Source: Glomus cerebriforme (Eukaryota; Glomeromycota; Glomeromycetes; Glomerales; Glomeraceae). Taken from it: 18,627 nt of DNA. The notes under the pieces are model-generated. The model was not told the DNA's origin. It did not search any database and saw only the letters and a list, made by a program, of their open reading frames with translations. Every line of letters begins with the position of its first letter. The first letter of the stretch is position 1. The stretch is from contig QKYT01001256.1 in the NCBI GenBank assembly GCA_003550305.1, positions 1-18,627 of the forward strand, read 5' to 3'. Made by a program: the position numbers and the translations under genes. Shown one piece after another: positions 1 through 8,744 of the stretch.

Positions 1-507
1 AAATTGGCATTTACACAGAGATTTTCATAGTTACTTTTTACCCTTTAATATTTTATATATAGAACAGTTTTATTATTTTAGTTCTTATTTTCACTTAAAT
101 GTATCAAATTTTTCTTCTCTTCCTTTATCGTAGATCATGTAGCCAATGCTACTTCATGTTACTTAGTAGCCGGCAGTCAGGACTATCAAATGTCTAGANA
201 TATCGACAGTGTAGCATATATTATTTTTCNAGTTTATACTCTATTTTATATAACTTACCTGTAGTTTTGCTGTTCTTCGATAAAAATAAAAAATAAATTA
301 CTATGTAGATCGTCACGTGTGAGTACATAAATCGTCACACCCAATTGGTCAGTGTTAATCTGAGGCAAGAATCGAGACAACATATATATATATTTGAAAT
401 AAGAAGTTAGTCATTTTCTGATTTTCATGTTTTAATTGTCATGATTATAATGTATCCAAATTAGGTATGTCGTGGGTATTTATTAAATAAACTTACAAAT
501 AGCAATG
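1..507. other. gene-free AT-rich segment
   Basis: I see no open frame of note on either strand. Small repeats are present. A cgtcac motif recurs near 309 and 333. A 14-base string, aatgtatccaaatt, occurs at 449-462 and again at 504-517. Ambiguous bases lie at 199 and 230. Confidence 0.6.
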
Positions 508-903
508 TATCCAAATTGAGTATAAACCATTCAAAAATATAATTAATCATAATATTAATCAATATATTACCACAAATATATGATGATTATATTATGATGT
601 AGTAAATGTGGTACGAGATCCATTCATCACATGCCATAACTTACGATATTTATTACTTTTTTTCGATTTTCAATCCATTTATTTAACTATTTAAATTACA
701 TTATTTATTATTTTTTTAAATTGTTTTTTCATGAAAAGTTCTTACTGCTCAATGTTGATCTGAATATTAGGTCACTAATCTTAGTTTAATTAAAGTAATA
801 CAAAGTATCACCAATTAAAAAAATATATTTGTAATGATATTATAATGTGAGTAAAAATATTGATAAAATTTAGTTTTTGTTATGAATTTGACTCATTTGG
901 ATA
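508..903. repeat. possible miniature inverted-repeat element with TA flanks
   Basis: A TA followed by TCCAAATTGAGT at 510-521 faces ACTCATTTGGA followed by TA at 891-903. The two ends are inverted copies with one gap. TA at both borders is what Tc1/mariner-type elements leave behind, so this 396-base AT-rich stretch could be a non-autonomous copy. It has no coding capacity. The match is only about 11 bases, so chance is possible. A third copy of the end motif at 449-462 argues that the motif belongs to a repeat family. Confidence 0.3.
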
Positions 904-984
904 CTATGAGAAAATCACTACCAAATTAAGAAATTTGATGGAATGAGTCATCATAATTTTTTATATATTATTAATATTTTTAAT

Positions 985-2045
985 TATATAAATACCACCT
1001 TTTTTCAATATTCCTTATTACTTTTCACACTTTTTAATATGCATCTCTGATTATATTAATATTTTCTCTTTAATCCCTTTAAAAACTACCCTTTAAACTC
1101 CCTCTTATCTTCCTTATACTGTATATAGAGGTCTTCCTCGTATCAGGCAAGGAAAACCAGTCAGATAGTCGAGTATCTCCTAACTGGTTGGTTGATTTAG
1201 ATTAGAACTTCCCTCGTTACTCTCTTTACTTATTTCAAAATCCAGTAACTCNAAGTATACCAAAAAGCCTAAAGTCGTACAAGTTACCAGTTGAAATACT
1301 AAAGAATACCATAAAAAACTAAAACCTGAAATCCGCCGCTTTTCCTAATTAAAAATGAATGATGGAATATTATGGAATTGGCAAAACAAAACTGTCGTAA
1401 TGTATTGATGGAAAAATTAAAGAAAGAAACAGTTTTATTAGCAGAAATGGGAAACAAAATACATAAATAAACAGAACAAATAGAAGCCGCAATGGTCATA
1501 TTAGACCATTTAAACAGTAAAGACAAAAGAATCTACAGATAAAACAAATATACAATCTGTGTGACTACAAGAAAGAATTAAATAAATGTTAAGAATTGTT
1601 GAAGACTAAATTGAGAATGAAAACTTCAATGAAAATGAATGATTGAAAGGTAAAAACAGAAAAAAATGGAAAGAACAATTTGAGGAAAAGTGTATAAATG
1701 AAAAATAGAGAATAAGAAAGTATCAGGGCAATAGGGGATAACTTATGAAATATGGAAAAAAAGTGAGAATTATTGAGAAATGACGAATGCAATAATTGAA
1801 TTACAAAAGATGAACTTGAAAAAAGGAACAATATAGCCAAGAAATAAAACGGGAGGATAATTTAAAGTTAATGATGTGATAAGTTATGGATAGAAAGAAA
1901 TGATGTAAATTAGAATAGAACAACAATAAAAACAACATAAATAATGAAATAAAATAGAAAAGGTCAATGAAGGAATATAAGAAAAATAAGAAAATGAAAA
2001 AAGTATAACAAAATGATACGAATAGAGAATATTAAACAATGTTGG
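985..2045 (+). repeat. left arm of the foldback element
   Basis: This is the copy that reads inward on the plus strand. Its best-conserved block (1140-1210) matches the right arm with roughly half a dozen differences in about 70 bases. The position equivalent to the start of the small frame in the right arm is an ATG at 1666, but here the frame hits TGA five codons later. Long minus-strand open frames in this arm (1299-1526, 1589-1840) are low-complexity and look like chance frames. Confidence 0.7.
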
Positions 2046-2793
2046 AAATTTCTAATAGAATCGGACAAAACAATATTAAAATTAATTTAGATTAGTTAAA
2101 ATAAAATAGATTAGAGAGACTGAAAAGTTTTATTTTTAATTTTTAGAATAAGCAACTGATCAATTAATAATCGCAAAAAACATTTATTTACTGTATTTAA
2201 TAAAAATAAAGAAAATCAATAAAATTTAGGTACTATATATGAAAACTATAAATTAAAAATAATATTCTTTTAAAATGTCTGATGTTGAACATGTTGAATT
2301 TATTTTATAACAAAATAAACTGAAGCACCGTCATAAACCGTTGCTAGCTTCACCCTTTTTATCCTTGAAAGAGTTTGATCCTATATTCTGTGTATGAGGA
2401 ATAACAAGAAAATTTAGTTTTTACACATTATTCACAAAGGGATGAGTTTTAAATTACAACAATTATAATTGTGATAATTGTGATAATACTTAAACTGACC
2501 TTTTTTAAAATATTCATAAAACTTATTTATTTGATATTGTTAACTATATCATATTATAATTTATTATAGTAATTCAATCTAGTCATTACCAGTACCTAAA
2601 TGATTTATATAATATTTAATAATAAATTAAATATCTGGAATGAATTAAATCTTACTTTATTAATTATTTAAAAATTTCANATAAAATGTTACAGTCTTAT
2701 TATATTNTTAGTAATATCAGTATTAAATCTATTTCTAGTTAAATATTTTTTTCTATATTTCTAATCTATTCTNAATAAATCATTAATTTTACT
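2046..2793. other. central region of the foldback element
   Basis: This AT-rich spacer separates the two arms. I see no open frame worth calling. Two of the three ambiguous bases at its right end (2680, 2707, 2773) lie within 30 bases of each other, which suggests difficult reads near the symmetry centre. Confidence 0.5.
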
Positions 2794-4115
2794 AACATTA
2801 TTTAATGTTCTCTATTATTCTTTTGTTGTTGTTTTTAATCTTATATTTTCATGCATCTTCAACAATATTGTCAATATATCATCTCCATGCTTTTACAGTA
2901 CTTTGTTCTCTCCCACAAATATACGTTCCTTCTGTATAGAATTTGATTAATTATCATTTCCTAGACTCCTAGTATTAATATACACATCAATAAATAATTT
3001 TTCAATTAGAATTGTCCTTTATTTAGTTGAGACTGTAATTATGTATTATGATCTGCAAATCTATAATATCGACGTTTCTGATAGAAATCAGAGAAATTGT
3101 CTTGAGATTACAACAGCAAACAAATTGGTCATTGCGAAATCTACATCATTATTTCCTTCTATTTCACCTTATCACATCTTTTGTTCCAAATTAATTTTCA
3201 TATATCCTTTTTGTTCAATTACCATGATAGAACTTAGTAATTTTAAATTATTCTCCATTTCATTTTTCGGTATATCACATTCATTATTTTTCTCAATAAT
3301 TCTCTCATCAAATCCACTTTTTTTTCCACATTTCATAAGTGATCCCAATATTCCTTTCTTATTTTCTGTCAGGATGTTTATATACTTCTTCAAATTTATT
3401 CTTTCCATTTTTTTTCTGTAGATATACTTCTCATTTCTTTATCTTCTTTCTGTCACCATAACCATGATCACTTTAGTCTTCATCAATTTTTCATTCATCC
3501 GTCTATCTAATTGTTTTTGCTTTTTTGTTGTATATTTGTATTATCAGATTCTTTTTGTCTTTACTGTTTAAAAGGTATCACTACACCTATTTTGTTTTAT
3601 ATATTTTTTTCATATTTATTGTTAATAAAACCGGTGCTTCTTTGATTTTTCCTCATTATGACTGCATAATTTTTTATACCTTCAAATATACATTTTACTG
3701 GACTTTTTCAATAAGTCTATGATGTTCTATTAGGTTATTTGTCTTCATCTTCTTTTTAGATAAGCAGGTTTTGGACTTTATCACTTTAGAGATATTCTTT
3801 GGTGTTTCAACTGGTAACTTGCATTACTTTAGGGTATCTTTAGAGTTACTGGATTTTTGGAAGAGGGAATTCTAATCTAAACCAACCAGCCAGTTAGGAG
3901 ATACTCGACTATCTGGCCAGTTTTCCTTGCCTGATACGAAAAAGTTCTATATACAGTATAAGGAAGATAAAGGGGAGATTAAAGGGAGAATCTAATTTTT
4001 AAAAAGGAAAGATAAAATTATAGAGAAAGAGAGAAGTTTAAAGGGAGAATCCAGTAAATCTAGTCTTTTAAATTTAGAGAAATTTTTTTTTAAAAAAATG
4101 GTAGGTATTTATAAC
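2794..4115 (-). repeat. right arm of the foldback element
   Basis: This is the inverted copy of the left arm, reading inward on the minus strand. It is longer than the left arm by about 240 bases, located between the pairs 1742/3339 and 2021/2817. It keeps a 78-residue open frame that the left arm has lost. Plus-strand frames here (3041-3421, 3525-3722) are rich in Phe, Ile and Ser and run antisense to it; I regard them as shadows. Confidence 0.7.
3172..3408 (-). pseudogene. small lysine-rich open frame in the right arm, probable relic
   Basis: The frame gives 78 residues starting MERINLKKYINILTENKKGI. It is rich in Lys, Glu, Asn and Ile, with no signal peptide, membrane segment or motif I recognise. 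The same ATG exists in the left arm but is followed by a stop after five codons, so the two arms do not both encode it. It may be a remnant of a longer protein once carried by the element, or a chance frame in AT-rich DNA. Upstream in the same frame the arm contains stops, so the start cannot be extended. I assign no function. Confidence 0.25.
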
Positions 4116-4412
4116 CTTTTTTTTTTATCTTTTGTAAAATTTACAAGAGATGTGTCATGAGAACTTATTATGTATTTTTTATTATTGATTATGTAACATA
4201 CTACTTAATTTAGACTTATTTGATCATTTTTTATTACCAAATTTATTTATTTTTAATTATGGGCTAATGTGCTAGCCAAGTAAAGTATAATGGCACATGA
4301 GTCACAATACGTATTTTTATATGTTGCACCATCCGTTATTTTTTTAATCAATAATTAGGTCATATCACATGAAATATCAAAACCAGTCATAATGTAATGT
4401 CATTAAGGATAT
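4116..4412. other. gene-free flank between foldback element and LINE
   Basis: AT-rich sequence without an open frame. It contains gctaatgtgctagccaag near 4263, which resembles the TAATGCYGGCC motif seen near 7433, 11953 and 11995. Together with 6069-6188 it forms the DNA into which the minus-strand LINE inserted. Confidence 0.45.
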
Positions 4413-4429
4413 TTTATAAAGTCAATCAT
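4413..4429. repeat. target-site duplication, left copy, of the minus-strand LINE
   Basis: The 17 bases tttataaagtcaatcat are repeated exactly at 6052-6068. The LINE 3' tail starts immediately inside this copy. Confidence 0.85.
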
Positions 4430-6051
4430 TTTATTTTATTTATTTTATTTTAAGGATAGCGTGGTATCGTTACAGATTCTTGAAGTAACAGAGACAGAGA
4501 AGAAAAACTAGACTATCTACATAAAATTACTAAAAAATGTAACTGAGCCCCCTCCAGGAGTATACTACAGTAGTGAACTATCTACGCCTACGAAATATAG
4601 GTAAAACCTACCAACTATCTAGGTGTTAAAAAAATAAGGAATAGAAAGTGATGAGTAAATTGGGTGGATTGATAAATCTAAATTTAAAAATGAAATAAAA
4701 GTTTTGAAATCTATAAAATCAGAATGATGTAAAGTAGTCGATCTATGTTCGGACCAAGAACCCGAATGTAAAAAATTTGACAAGGCCCAAATAAGCCACA
4801 TGGATGGATCGAACGCGTAATTGTTACCAATTGTTGACGAGCGTGTAGTGTGAGTCCGTGACAATCTTGGACGAGCGGTGGGACGACGGCTTGAAGCACG
4901 ATGAGCGGAATGTTTTGAGCGTTTAGTGATGTTTATGGATTTTTCCCATTCGATACGGGCGTCATTATGGGCAAGCCACGTGACTTTGCGAATGTCCATT
5001 AAAAGAAAATGTAAAAAGTCCATAATATGAGTGTGGCGGTGTTTCTTCTTTGGAAAGATCTTTGCGAATAAGTCGTCGAAGCTTTTCGGAATGTATTGAT
5101 GAGAGAGTAAAATTAGATGTAAATTGTCCGAAGGCGGAGACGATTTGTTTGATTTGAATATAGGAAGGGACGAAACCCAATTAGTAATGATGTTTTTTGA
5201 AAACTGGTCTGGAGTCGGTTGCGTATCGAATAAAAAATTTATAAGTGAAAGTTCGTGACAATTAAGAATAGCAATTAAATGGTGTGAATATTGATGGCAA
5301 ATTATAATATGGTCATTTGAGTCTAACGAGTTTAAACATGACGGGCAAGGAAGGGGGGATTTTGGGTAAACATGGGGTAAATTTCGTTGTAATAGATCAG
5401 AGGTAGGAAGAAGAAAATTGAGAGATTTAATTTTGTAAGCTATATAAGAGCTAAGGTCAGTTGAAGTAACCAATGTGAATGGGTTATAATTTAGCCATTG
5501 TTTGGTAAGAGGAAAATCAATTGTGATGGAGTGGCATTTTTTGAGTAATGATGAAATGTTCGGAGAGATAATTAAGTTATTGAAAGTTTTACATGAATAA
5601 AGGTCGCCTTTCTAATGGCCCTAGATTCATCCATGATAAAGTGGCGGATTGATTGGGAATGAGTTTGAAGTTTAGGAAGATAGCTGATGACAGTAAAGCT
5701 CCTTCTTTGGCTAGAGAATCCGCGGCGTCGTTGTAGAAATCGTTGGAGTGAGCTTTAACTTTATGGAGTGTCAGTGTAATATTATTTGTATCTATAATAT
5801 ATTTGAGTGCTTGCCGGATTAGAAAGTTAGGGATCTTCTGTATACGTCTGAGGATTCATAATCCGGTTGTATGTGGATACGCAACATTGCGAGTCGGTGT
5901 ATATGTTGACGGTAGCGGAATTTGGACTTGTAAGAAGAGCGGTGAGAATAGCCATTATTTCCGCTCTAGTTGACGAGGCGTGGTGAACTAATTTTGAACA
6001 AAAGGAAGTGATATTTAAGTTATTCTCAATTTCGAGCCAATCTAGTCCTGA
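4430..6051 (-). mobile_element. 5'-truncated non-LTR retrotransposon (LINE), decayed
   Basis: On the minus strand the element runs from inside an RNase H domain through a C-terminal zinc-knuckle region and a 3' UTR to an A-rich tail of AAAAT/AAAT units at about 4430-4453. A perfect 17-bp target-site duplication borders it. The reverse transcriptase and endonuclease parts are missing, as expected after incomplete reverse transcription. The 3' UTR shares landmarks with the plus-strand copy: GTAGGTTTTACCTATA after the stop, then GGGGGCTCAGTTAC, then TGTAACGATAC before the tail. Confidence 0.88.
4619..6051 (-). pseudogene. LINE ORF2 3' part: RNase H plus CCHC knuckle, two frameshifts
   Basis: Reading inward from 6051, the RNase H frame contains RAEIMAI (catalytic Glu codon at 5959-5961) and YTDSQ (Asp codon at 5893-5895). 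It reaches a stop at 5827-5829. A second frame resumes just before this with IQKIPNFLIRQALKYIID and holds KVKAHSNDFYNDAADSLAKE, the last acidic segment of RNase H. Near 5611 the frame changes again, and the remaining 331 codons run to the stop at 4619. That last part has the knuckle CPSC-x8-H-x3-C and the KVTWLAHNDARIEWEKS block shared with the neighbouring copy. The usual in-frame start near 5473 is a TTG inside the domain and not a real start. The first RNase H strand is lost by truncation. The gene cannot give a working enzyme. Confidence 0.85.
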
Positions 6052-6068
6052 TTTATAAAGTCAATCAT
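6052..6068. repeat. target-site duplication, right copy, of the minus-strand LINE
   Basis: Exact copy of the 17 bases at 4413-4429. It lies at the truncated 5' end of the element. Confidence 0.85.
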
Positions 6069-6188
6069 ATGAATCTATTACATAAAAATGCACGACATCA
6101 AAATTTTCAGTAACCACGTGCCCGGTGATGTTTAATGTCATCTGTCACATGACTGACTGTTTTACTAATGAAATCCTATTTGTCACCT
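6069..6188. other. old insertion target between the two LINEs
   Basis: These 120 bases separate the two LINE target duplications. They are richer in GC than the flanks and contain cacgtgcccggtgatg and several tgtca/tgaca motifs. They probably continue into 7415-7460, where tcacgtga and gccgtaatgccggcc occur. This suggests that both LINEs inserted into one older repeat. Confidence 0.4.
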
Positions 6189-7208
6189 ATTATTCATCAC
6201 ATCGCCCGAAGGTGGGCGTCCGACCTATATGCCGCCAAGACATTTAATACTCTCATCAACAGCCCCAATATATCCCCCTTGTTGAAAAAATGCACTTCCG
6301 TTAATATAGACTTTAACCTCACGAAGCAATGGTTAAATTACAATCCTTTCCCATCAGCGACCTCCTCACATTTAAGTTCCTATATATCCTATAAAATAAA
6401 ATCTCTTTCGTCCCTTCTCCCCACTTGTGACATTCTACAAAGAAACTTCAGTTCTATTTATCCCAACACACCCATTCCTTGTCCTTCATGTAATAGTACA
6501 ACGGACTCGAATGCTCACATTTTATTATGTCCCACTTACTCCTCGCACCTTAATGACGTACTTGTCACGCACAAACTGATTCTTCCACAATTCCTTTACG
6601 ATAATCAACCTTCACAAGGTACCATACCCCTAAATACAATCAAACAATGGGTTTCGAAACTCCCTATCTTCAGCATTATGCATACGGGCAACACTAATGA
6701 AAACCTAGAACTTATTCTACTGGCTCACCAATTTATCCCGCTCAGTTTTGATGACCTTTTCAAAAAAAATTTTCCAAAAAAGAAACAACGTCATAATCAT
6801 TTACTAGACTTTTTAAATTACCTTTCTTCGGACATCCGCAAAGTTACATGGTTAGCACACTGCGACGCCCGCATAGAACGGGGAAAGTCCCAAAATATTA
6901 CACAAAGATTAAAAATAGCCGCTAAACCTCGTAAACGGCACCCACGTTCCTCAACTACGCGACGTTCTCGTACCACACCTTCATCCTCACTCTCGCCGGT
7001 CGATCCGACCTTTGATCCGCAATTATGGCTCATTTGGGCCTCATCTAATTTTTTACATTCAGGCTCTTGGTCTGAATATCGCTCATCTCATTTATATTTG
7101 AATAATCATATTAATAATAGACAACAATTTATTTCTTCTTTTAATTTTGATTCTCATTCTCATCCTTTAATGATAGATAGTTTTATTTTATTTTCTCTTA
7201 GCACGTAG
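6168..7208 (+). CDS. LINE C-terminal fragment with CCHC knuckle, start supplied by flanking DNA
   Basis: This is an open frame of 346 residues. The first 11 to 12 residues (MKSYLSPIIHHI) come from DNA outside the element, because the LINE body begins at 6203. Element-derived sequence begins at about ARRWASDLYAAK. Residues C105, C108, H117 and C121 form CX2CX8HX3C, a nucleic-acid-binding knuckle usual after RNase H in such LINEs. A basic stretch, KPRKRHPRSSTTRRSRTT, lies at residues 253-270. The blocks RKVTWLAHCDARIE and LWLIWASSNFLHSGSWSE are shared with the minus-strand copy. It is probably not a functional host gene but a fragment read from a chance ATG. No reverse transcriptase or RNase H is present. 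Confidence 0.7.
   Translation: MKSYLSPIIHHIARRWASDLYAAKTFNTLINSPNISPLLKKCTSVNIDFNLTKQWLNYNPFPSATSSHLSSYISYKIKSLSSLLPTCDILQRNFSSIYPNTPIPCPSCNSTTDSNAHILLCPTYSSHLNDVLVTHKLILPQFLYDNQPSQGTIPLNTIKQWVSKLPIFSIMHTGNTNENLELILLAHQFIPLSFDDLFKKNFPKKKQRHNHLLDFLNYLSSDIRKVTWLAHCDARIERGKSQNITQRLKIAAKPRKRHPRSSTTRRSRTTPSSSLSPVDPTFDPQLWLIWASSNFLHSGSWSEYRSSHLYLNNHINNRQQFISSFNFDSHSHPLMIDSFILFSLST
6189..6202. repeat. target-site duplication, left copy, of the plus-strand LINE
   Basis: The 14 bases attattcatcacat recur exactly at 7401-7414, directly after the A-rich tail. Confidence 0.85.
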
Positions 7209-7400
7209 GTTTTACCTATACTTTTTTTTTATATAGGCATAGACAGTTCACTGTTTTCAGGGGGCTCAGTTACTCTTCTACAGTAGTGTTTAAGCATTGG
7301 TCAATTTCAATTGTTTTTTTCCCGTGTATCTGCTACTATCAATTTGTAACGATACTTGTGCTTTTCCTTAAAATAAAATAAATAAAATAAAATAAAATAA
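6203..7400 (+). mobile_element. 5'-truncated non-LTR retrotransposon (LINE), well preserved
   Basis: The element body starts downstream of RNase H and runs through an uninterrupted C-terminal coding part, a 3' UTR and an A-rich tail of AAAAT units (about 7370-7400). It is flanked by a perfect 14-bp target duplication. The 3' UTR has the same landmarks as the minus-strand copy: TATAGGCATAGACAGTTCACT, GGGGGCTCAGTTAC and TGTAACGATAC. The uninterrupted frame suggests it is younger than its neighbour, although neither copy can move by itself. Confidence 0.88.
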
Positions 7401-7414
7401 ATTATTCATCACAT
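7401..7414. repeat. target-site duplication, right copy, of the plus-strand LINE
   Basis: Exact copy of the 14 bases at 6189-6202. Confidence 0.85.
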
Positions 7415-7529
7415 GAATAATTTCTTTTTGCCGTAATGCCGGCCTAAAAGTCACGTGAGGTGAAAATTTTATGGCGATACTGCGATCTGTGTTTATCCTG
7501 TGTAAGAACATTAACTATCTATATTCTCT

Positions 7530-7904
7530 TTACACTCTCTGCTGATAGGTGATGAACGGACTGCTCAATATTTCTCATCTCTTGGATTTAGCCTTCTTTC
7601 AAGAGAATGGATGCAGGTTACTCGCTCGTCAGAAACGAAGTTATTTTTTACTTTTTCTACTTTTCTTTTTCATTTTTTTAGTTTAGTTTTTTTTACATTC
7701 CCCAGTGCGTCAGGGTGGATAGATTTGCCTATTCCGCCCCTCGTATTCCCTCCCCTTTATAGGCGAAGACAGTCCACTTATCTTCCTCAATAGAGGTTAT
7801 GAGACAATTTATATTTCCGATTTTTAATTGCATCTATATTATTAATATATCTTGTAGCACAACTTGGTCTGAAATAAAAATAAAGATAAAAATAAAATAT
7901 ACAT
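7530..7904 (+). mobile_element. third LINE tail fragment, related family
   Basis: This stretch has the same order of parts as the two LINE ends upstream. A short coding end is followed by tataggcgaagacagtccac (compare TATAGGCATAGACAGTTCAC in the plus-strand copy), then by an A-rich tail of AAATA-type units at about 7871-7900. The coding end is open from about 7530 to 7793 and reads through LLIGDERTAQYFSSLGFSLL into EWMQVTRSSETKLFF; the first in-frame ATG is at 7611. I found no target-site duplication, so the left border is approximate. The tail is less regular than in the other copies, suggesting greater age or a different subfamily. Confidence 0.55.
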
Positions 7905-8144
7905 TATAATTTTCCAAAGAATTTTCGCGTGATAATTTTTGGAGTTTCAAATTATAATTTTCCTTTTTAGTAGAATGAAATGTATATAAAAAATAATTTC
8001 TTTGATAAATAAAATCTTAAAACAAATATTCGATCTGAATTGAAAATTTATAGATTAACCAATTAACTATAATTTAGAAATTACTTTTTAATCTCAAGTA
8101 ACATACTGTATTATTTTTAAAATTTAATCTTGGACTAATAATTG
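7905..8144. other. gene-free AT-rich segment
   Basis: No open frame. The 13 bases attataattttcc occur at 7903-7915 and again at 7951-7963. A plus-strand frame at 8142-8324 is Phe/Ile-rich and lies antisense to the relic described next, so I do not call it. Confidence 0.5.
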
Positions 8145-8414
8145 TTACATATTCTCAAGTATAAGAACAGGTTTATTATCTGCTTTAACCATTACTCTAA
8201 AGTCTTCAGGAGCAATTTCTTCCAGATAAAATCATTTTTTGGCCTAACTATGAGTATTTTTATCATAAACATAAATATTTTTAGGGTCTATCAATATTGT
8301 TTTTATTTTATTCAAAAGTTCTAGATTTATTAATGCCTTACAATCTGACATTTTATTAAGATAATTATTTACTATAGTTTCAAATATTTCTCTACTAATG
8401 AAGGTATATTCCAT
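8145..8414 (-). pseudogene. degraded fragment resembling KRBA2-like transposon integrase N-terminus
   Basis: The minus strand from the ATG at 8414 reads MEYTFISREIFETIVNNYLN and then a Lys/Leu/Ile-rich stretch ending NIYVYDKNTHS. It meets TAG at 8246-8244 and TGA at 8234-8232, and continues in frame with FYLEEIAPEDFRVMVKADNK to TAA at 8147-8145. The frame would be 89 residues without the two stops. The pattern YDKNT-x2-[W]-AKK-x-F-x-LEEIAP resembles, from memory, the segment ahead of the zinc-binding and integrase core in KRAB-A-domain-2-like proteins common in glomeromycotinan transposons. Both stops are one transition away from a sense codon. No catalytic core is present. The family assignment is uncertain. 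Confidence 0.4.
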
Positions 8415-8500
8415 TGTGCTAAAAAAACAAATCTGTTCAAAATAAAAGGTGTTTGCTAAAAAAAACAGATCACGAGTAACTGATGCCTAACAGTCACCCA

Positions 8501-8559
8501 ACGCAGGTTGTCAATTTACATCTTACGTGCGTGCGTCAGTTATCACCTGACGCAGGTTG
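8501..8559. repeat. short GC-richer block with direct and inverted repeats
   Basis: The string acgcaggttg occurs at 8501-8510 and 8550-8559. A small stem, gcgtcag at 8533-8539 and ctgacgc at 8547-8553, lies between and overlaps the second copy. The composition stands out from the AT-rich surroundings. The function is unknown; it could be a repeat end or a regulatory block upstream of the small open frames that follow. Confidence 0.4.
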
Positions 8560-8744
8560 ACATCTGAGGTACAACATATATAATAATGTGCAATTATGGA
8601 GAGATTTCCTGGGAATTTCAATAAATACAATTATCTTATTTATTTATTGGCATCAAAATTTGTAAATTTTAACACTTTTTTTTAGAAATTTCCAAGAGAC
8701 AATGATATTATGATCGAGCACTTGGTGAAAAATGAATTAGAGGA

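Larger units (their letters stand above)
985..4115. mobile_element. large foldback element with arms over 1 kb
   Basis: The left arm (about 985-2045) reappears as its reverse complement in the right arm (about 2794-4115). Matching pairs appear in order from the outside inwards: 988-1006 with 4093-4113, 1103-1130 with 3947-3970, 1140-1210 with about 3870-3937, 1512-1540 with 3545-3569, 1742-1756 with 3325-3339, and 2021-2043 with 2794-2817. The sum of paired coordinates stays near 5080-5100 for the outer three quarters. It drops to 4838 near the centre, meaning the right arm holds about 240 extra bases there. Such structures are foldback or long-TIR DNA transposons, or two inverted copies of one repeat. 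No transposase is readable. The outer ends and any target duplication are not resolved. Confidence 0.75.

Noticed and set aside
1299..1840. Two minus-strand open frames in the left foldback arm
   Set aside because: Low-complexity Phe/Ser/Leu composition and no counterpart in the right arm; typical chance frames opposite A-rich DNA.
3041..3421. Plus-strand open frame of 126 residues
   Set aside because: It is antisense to the lysine-rich frame in the right foldback arm, is dominated by Phe, Ile and Ser, and its equivalent in the other arm is not kept as one frame.
6818..7033. Minus-strand frame of 71 residues inside the plus-strand LINE
   Set aside because: It is antisense to a conserved LINE coding region and rich in Arg and Glu only because of the codons opposite.
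8142..8324. Plus-strand frame of 60 residues
   Set aside because: Phe/Ile/Tyr-rich, antisense to the integrase-like relic, without a recognisable motif.
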